Position numbers and translations under genes: made by a program
The notes under the pieces: model-generated
Databases searched by the model: none
What the model saw: only the letters and a program-made list of their open reading frames with translations
Told to the model about the DNA's origin: nothing
Shown: positions 60,139 to 64,000 of the stretch, piece by piece
How the letters are laid out: each line of letters opens with the position of its first letter
Position numbering within the stretch: position 1 is the stretch's first letter
NCBI RefSeq assembly: GCF_029320955.1
Contig: NZ_CP119757.1
Coordinates: 5,394,001-5,458,000 of the forward strand
Length of the DNA stretch: 64,000 nt
From: Flavobacterium sp. YJ01
GTDB taxonomy: Bacteria; Bacteroidota; Bacteroidia; Flavobacteriales; Flavobacteriaceae
Direction of reading: 5' to 3'

Positions 60139-60250
60139 GCCACGAATTACACCAATTTACACGAATTAATTTTATTAGTGTGAGTGAAATTAAAAAAGTA
60201 TAAATCTCGACTCCTTAAAAAAATTAGTGTAAATTGGTGTAATTCGTGGC
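60139..60250. repeat. long inverted repeat, 24-bp perfect arms
   Basis: Left arm 60139-60162 starts GCCACGAATTACACC and the exact reverse complement stands at 60227-60250. Weaker complementarity continues inward. It fills the gap between the converging ypdA and selO genes; the words CCACGAATT and ACACGAATT look like near-tandem units. Confidence 0.75.
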
Positions 60251-60260
60251 AAAAAAACTT

Positions 60261-61829
60261 TTATGAACTACAAGAAAGCATTGAACAGCCTACTTTGGTT
60301 CTTGCCCAATCTGGACGTTTGGCAAACCATTTTTCAGATTCAGGTTGTTCATCGTACGGATTTTTTAAAAGCTGAAATAATTCATCAACTAAAGAATAAT
60401 CTTCTTTATCTGCTGCGTCAATTGCTAATTGCGCCATATAATTTCGCAAAACATATTTCGGATTTATAAGATTCATTTTTGAAGCGCGTTCTTCATCAGA
60501 AAACGTTTCAGCGTTTAATCTTTTTAAATAAACCGAAAGCCATTTTTGCCATGCTTCAAGATTTTTATCTTTAATTTCTTCTGGCAAATAAAATGCGTAT
60601 TCAATTTTTTCGAACGCTTGTTCAACAGAATCTTGTTTTTTAATTTGGCTTAGATTTCTAAAAAAGATTGTCATATCGGTTTCTGATAATTGGAGAATTT
60701 CTTCTAAACCTTTAATGATTTTATCATCAGTTTCACTTGAAATGAATATCCCTAATTTACTTAAAAACATCACTTTGTAATCTTCTTCAAAATCAATTAT
60801 AAAAGAATCTAATATCTTTTCTAAAGGAGCAGCTTCATTAATTAATGGATAAAGTGCGTTGGCCAATTGAAACAAATTCCATTGAGCGACTTGAGGCTGA
60901 TTTCCGAAACGATATCTTCTATTTTGGCTGTCTGTTGTATTTGGAGTCCAATCTGGATCGTAATTTTCTAACCAGCCATAAGGACCATAATCGATTGTAA
61001 TTCCATGAATCGACATATTATCGGTATTCATTACGCCATGAACAAAACCAACACGTTGCCAATGCAAAATCATTTCACGAGTTGTATCGGCAACTTTCTT
61101 GAAAAATTGCAAATATTGTTCTTTTGGTTCACCAGTAATTTCAGGAAAATAATGTTTGATTGTAAACTCAACAAATTGCTTTAAATTTTTTAATTCATTT
61201 CTGGCAGTAAGCATTTCAAAACTTCCAAAACGAATAAAAGAAGGCGCAACTCTACAAACAATTGCTCCTTTTTCGTATGCAGGATTTCCGTTATACAAAA
61301 TATCTCTTAAAACCTGATCTCCAGAAAGAATCAGTGAAAGCGATCGAGTAGTAGGAACACCTAAATTATGCATTGCTTCGGCGCATAAATATTCTCTAAT
61401 GGATGAGCGCAAAACAGCTAAACCATCTGCGGTTCTAGAATATGGCGTTTTTCCAGCACCTTTTAATTGAAGCGTAAAAAACTGATTATTGTTTTCAACT
61501 TCAGTTAGATTAATTGCTCGTCCATCGCCTAATTGTCCAGCCCAATTTCCAAATTGATGTCCCGCATAACACATCGCATAAGGCTGTGTTTCAGGATGAA
61601 TTTCTTTTCCTGAAAAAGTATTCAAAAATTCTTCAGACTGAATTTCATCTTTAGAAATCCCAACCAATTCAGCAACTTCTTCTGAAGCATGAATTAATTT
61701 TGGATTGGAAGGTTTTGTCGGATTTACATAAGAAAATAGCGTATTTTTTACCTGACGAATTTCATTTGTCAAATCTGGATCAGCTGGTAATTCTGTTGTA
61801 AATCGATTATTTATTTTAAGATTTTTCAT
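60261..61829 (-). CDS. SelO (YdiU) protein adenylyltransferase
   Basis: 522 aa. The pseudokinase motifs are clear: YAGHQFGNWAGQLGDGRAIN, QLKGAGKTPYSRTADGLAVL, RSSIREYLCAEAMHNLGVPT and FVHGVMNTDNMSIHGITIDY. SelO transfers AMP to protein Ser/Thr/Tyr during oxidative stress. The end SMLSCSS keeps the conserved C-terminal cysteine that in some species is selenocysteine. The gene for MsrA lies 188 bp upstream on the same strand. Confidence 0.92.
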   Translation of the reverse strand: MKNLKINNRFTTELPADPDLTNEIRQVKNTLFSYVNPTKPSNPKLIHASEEVAELVGISKDEIQSEEFLNTFSGKEIHPETQPYAMCYAGHQFGNWAGQLGDGRAINLTEVENNNQFFTLQLKGAGKTPYSRTADGLAVLRSSIREYLCAEAMHNLGVPTTRSLSLILSGDQVLRDILYNGNPAYEKGAIVCRVAPSFIRFGSFEMLTARNELKNLKQFVEFTIKHYFPEITGEPKEQYLQFFKKVADTTREMILHWQRVGFVHGVMNTDNMSIHGITIDYGPYGWLENYDPDWTPNTTDSQNRRYRFGNQPQVAQWNLFQLANALYPLINEAAPLEKILDSFIIDFEEDYKVMFLSKLGIFISSETDDKIIKGLEEILQLSETDMTIFFRNLSQIKKQDSVEQAFEKIEYAFYLPEEIKDKNLEAWQKWLSVYLKRLNAETFSDEERASKMNLINPKYVLRNYMAQLAIDAADKEDYSLVDELFQLLKNPYDEQPESEKWFAKRPDWARTKVGCSMLSCSS

Positions 61830-61850
61830 TTTGTTTTATTTCTTTTTTTT

Positions 61851-62005
61851 GCCACAGATTATACAGATTAAACGGATTTTTTGTTCATGTTTTTGTCAGG
61901 CTGAGCGAAGTCGAAGCCCAAGTCCAATTGGAACGCCCTTCGACTTCGCTCAGGGAGACAATCTACTTTGAAAAAAATCTAAATTCTAACCCATTTAATC
62001 TGTGG
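61851..62005. repeat. outer word pair flanking REP-like copy B
   Basis: CCACAGATTA (61852-61861) and TAATCTGTGG (61996-62005) are exact inverse copies 135 bp apart, with the REP-like hairpin nested between them. The words AATCTGTGG also occur at 54493-54511. Confidence 0.55.
61895..61959 (-). repeat. REP-like 65-bp hairpin, copy B
   Basis: Arms CTGAGCGAAGTCGAAG (61901-61916) and CTTCGACTTCGCTCAG (61938-61953) are perfectly complementary. Reverse complement of copy A at 19401-19465 over all 65 bp with roughly ten mismatches. Confidence 0.75.
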
Positions 62006-62017
62006 TAAAAAAAACTT

Positions 62018-62551
62018 TTAGCCAATCAATCGATCAGCGTATAATTTTTTAAGTTTTTGAATTTTCGGATCAATTACAACTTGGCAATATCCAGCTTCTT
62101 GATTTTCATTATAATAATTTTGATGATAATCTTCAGCTTCATAAAAAACTTCAAAGGGTTTTAATTGCGTTACAATTGGATCACCATATGCTGGTTGTAC
62201 TTCTTCAAAAACTTTTTCTGCAATTTCTTTTTGTTCTTCGTTATGATAAAGAACAATAGAACGATATTGTGTTCCGCTATCACCACCTTGGCGATTTAAA
62301 GTTGTTGGATCATGACTTGTCATAAAGATGAAAATTAAGTCATGATATGAAATTATGTCAGGATTGAAGGTAACTTGAATGACTTCTGCATGTCCAGTTC
62401 TTCCTGTGCAAACTTCACGATAAGCAGGATTCTTAATAAATCCATCTGAATATCCTGATTTTATTGATTCAATTCCTCTTAAACGCTGAATTACAGCTTC
62501 TATACACCAAAAACAACCACCACCAAAGGTAGCTACTGATAAATTTCCCAT
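62018..62551 (-). CDS. msrA: peptide-methionine (S)-S-oxide reductase
   Basis: 177 aa. The active-site motif GGGCFWCIEAV (Cys13 catalytic, Cys16) near the N-terminus, then GYSDGFIKNPAYREVCTGRT, HAEVIQVTFNP and QYRSIVLYHNEEQKEIA, all typical of MsrA. It repairs S-epimers of methionine sulfoxide in proteins, with thioredoxin. Cytoplasmic (no signal peptide). Stress-related neighbour of SelO. Confidence 0.95.
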   Translation of the reverse strand: MGNLSVATFGGGCFWCIEAVIQRLRGIESIKSGYSDGFIKNPAYREVCTGRTGHAEVIQVTFNPDIISYHDLIFIFMTSHDPTTLNRQGGDSGTQYRSIVLYHNEEQKEIAEKVFEEVQPAYGDPIVTQLKPFEVFYEAEDYHQNYYNENQEAGYCQVVIDPKIQKLKKLYADRLIG

Positions 62552-62701
62552 AATTACTACTTTCTATTTATTATTGCCTATTAATTCGATAGGGTATTAT
62601 GATAATTTATTAAAAAAAAGATCTTTTAACTAAATATACTAAACAGATATTTAATGTTTGAAGTTTAGTATTGATAAATTCGCAATTTTATAAAAAAACG
62701 A

Positions 62702-62709
62702 TATATTTG
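62702..62709 (+). promoter_or_regulatory. -7 element of the aminotransferase promoter
   Basis: TATATTTG, 23 bp before the ATG; the -33 region has a TTG only at 28 bp distance. Confidence 0.4.
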
Positions 62710-62732
62710 CAGTCGAACACAAGGCACAACTA

Positions 62733-64000
62733 ATGGATAGCAAAAATAGTACCATCACTCTTGAAACTTATTTTCAGAAATTTAGACAAAATATTGTCGG
62801 TATAAATCAGGAATTTACGTCACCTTATGGCAGAAAATCAATCATATATACTGACTGGACTGCCAGCGGAAGATTATATCGTCCGATTGAGGAGAAACTT
62901 TTAAACGAATTCGGACCTTTTGTTGCCAACACGCATACAGAAACTACTGTTTCTGGCACTGCGATGACAAAAGCATATCATCATGCTAGAAATATAATTA
63001 AGCGTCATGCAAATGCAAATAATGATGACGTTTTGATTACAGATGGAACTGGTATGACAGGTGTCATCAATAAATTTCAGCGTATCTTAGGATTAAAAGT
63101 TCCTGAAAACTTAAAGTCTTTTACGAATGTTCCAGCAGAGAAAAAACCTATTGTTTTTATTTCGCATATGGAGCATCATTCTAATCAGACCTCTTGGTTG
63201 GAAACTATTGCTGATGTTGAAATTATTCCGTCTTGTGAAAAAGGGCTTTTTAATGTTGAGAATCTAGAAATATTATTAGAAAAGTATAAAGACAGAACGA
63301 TTAAAATTGCTTCTATTACTGCATGTTCGAATGTTACAGGATTAAGAACGCCATATCATGAAGCTGCAAAAGTAATGCACCAGCACAATGGTGTTTGTTT
63401 TGTCGATTTTGCTTGCTCTGGACCTTATGTAGAAGTTGATATGCATCCTGCAGATCCAGAATCGTACTTGGATGCCGTTTTTATGTCGCCTCATAAATTT
63501 TTAGGAGGCCCTGGAACTTCTGGAGTTTTAATTTTCAATAAGAAATTATACAATAATATGATTCCTGATTGTCCTGGCGGAGGAACGGTTAGCTGGACAA
63601 ATCCTTGGGGAGAACATAAATATATCGATAATATCGAAGATCGTGAAGATGGTGGAACGCCAGGTTTTCTTCAAGTTATAAAAACGGCTTTGGCTATTGA
63701 GTTGAAGGAAGAAATGGGAATTGAAAACATCATGCAGCGTGAACATGAAATTGTTGATTATGTTTTTAGTGAATTGGAACCTGTTTCGAATATTAAAATT
63801 TTAGCTGGACAACATAAAGAACGTCTTGGTGTAATTTCGTTTTTTATTGATGATCTTCATTTTAACTTAGGTGTGAAAATCCTGAACGACCGTTTTGGAA
63901 TTCAAACTAGAGGCGGATGCAGCTGCGCAGGAACTTACGGTCATTATTTATTGCATGTTGATCAAGAAACTTCTAATAAATTGGTTAATGAAATTACAAT
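62733..64000 (+). CDS. class V PLP-dependent aminotransferase (3' end beyond window)
   Basis: At least 422 aa; the frame is open to the window end. The start ATG gives MDSKNSTITLETYFQKFRQN. PLP-enzyme features of the cysteine-desulfurase-like class are visible: FISHMEHHSNQTSWLE, the Asp in VCFVDFACSGPYVEV, the lysine in FMSPHKFLGGPGTSGVLIF, and the loop IQTRGGCSCAGTYGHYLL. Two adjacent cysteines in that loop resemble the active-site loop of SufS-type enzymes. Substrate unknown; it is longer at the N-terminus than SufS and is probably not one. Confidence 0.88.
   Translation, partial: MDSKNSTITLETYFQKFRQNIVGINQEFTSPYGRKSIIYTDWTASGRLYRPIEEKLLNEFGPFVANTHTETTVSGTAMTKAYHHARNIIKRHANANNDDVLITDGTGMTGVINKFQRILGLKVPENLKSFTNVPAEKKPIVFISHMEHHSNQTSWLETIADVEIIPSCEKGLFNVENLEILLEKYKDRTIKIASITACSNVTGLRTPYHEAAKVMHQHNGVCFVDFACSGPYVEVDMHPADPESYLDAVFMSPHKFLGGPGTSGVLIFNKKLYNNMIPDCPGGGTVSWTNPWGEHKYIDNIEDREDGGTPGFLQVIKTALAIELKEEMGIENIMQREHEIVDYVFSELEPVSNIKILAGQHKERLGVISFFIDDLHFNLGVKILNDRFGIQTRGGCSCAGTYGHYLLHVDQETSNKLVNEIT

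Noticed and set aside
60184..60469. Plus-strand frames across the inverted repeat and the end of selO
   Set aside because: They run through the repeat and the antisense of selO and carry no family features.
1..64000. CRISPR array, prophage, integrase or insertion-sequence genes
   Set aside because: No regularly spaced repeats of the right size and no transposase, integrase or phage structural genes were seen on either strand.
62733..64000. Calling the last gene sufS
   Set aside because: The N-terminus is extended and no suf genes are near; only the general class V fold is supported.

Overview
The window looks like a chromosomal segment of a Flavobacterium-type Bacteroidota (F. johnsoniae-like). 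Evidence seen directly: AT-rich DNA, a type IX secretion gene (porQ), menaquinone genes (menD, menB, menA, menC), M56/BlaI pairs ending in TonB-plug-like motifs, a fused CcsBA cytochrome c assembly protein, DUF2911/DUF1684/DUF2853 proteins, almost no Shine-Dalgarno sequences, and promoters of the Bacteroidota type (TTTG, 17-23 bp, TAnnTTTG). No rRNA, tRNA, CRISPR array, prophage or insertion sequence was recognised. The window opens inside porQ and closes inside a class V aminotransferase gene.

Layout. 1-6.5 kb (+): porQ, a YkuD_2-type L,D-transpeptidase, cmk, a nucleoside permease, a HigBA-type toxin-antitoxin pair and rpsA. 6.6-18 kb (mostly -): two ExbD paralogues, a secreted fasciclin protein (+), an RhtA-like exporter, a frameshifted parvulin gene, a 47-aa protein, a serine hydrolase fused to a glycogen-binding-like domain, a five-gene BlaI/M56 operon with a duplicated gene fragment, and an MFS pump. 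18-22 kb (+): DUF1684, TatD, TcdA, HAD phosphatase and DUF2911. 22-37.8 kb (-): membrane proteins, an SSS symporter / 35-aa membrane peptide / PIG-L deacetylase operon, an LVIVD lipoprotein, a His-rich exported protein, a BamA-like barrel, and a housekeeping run (AI-2E transporter, MscS, Maf, UbiA prenyltransferase, KdsC, DUF2520). 38-46 kb: ccsBA, an ECF sigma/anti-sigma pair, an unannotated transcription unit, glutathione peroxidase, GNAT and a thioredoxin protein. 46-57 kb (+): menD, DUF2853, cvfB, menB, menA, an MBL hydrolase, a TPR protein and menC, with an M28 peptidase on the - strand. 57-64 kb: an OmpA/HhH pair, CYTH, YpdA, SelO, MsrA and the partial aminotransferase.

How the genes fit together. 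menD, menB, menA and menC supply most of menaquinone synthesis, and ccsBA matures the cytochromes of the same respiratory chain. Envelope and stress functions recur: ECF sigma/anti-sigma, BlaI/M56 signalling, glutathione peroxidase, MsrA, SelO, YpdA and thioredoxin.

The least explained material lies between genes. There are two copies of a structured element with a conserved helix-internal-loop layout, two copies of a 65-bp REP-like hairpin, and several gene junctions filled with short-word repeats folded into long inverted repeats. One of these has become coding sequence at the 3' end of menC. There is also a 10-bp-phased A-tract array in front of the ECF sigma gene, a 21-bp-spaced pair of direct repeats upstream of the His-rich gene, and an 870-bp gap that ends in an orphan terminator and encodes only tiny membrane peptides. 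No complete new multi-gene defence or biosynthetic system was identified.
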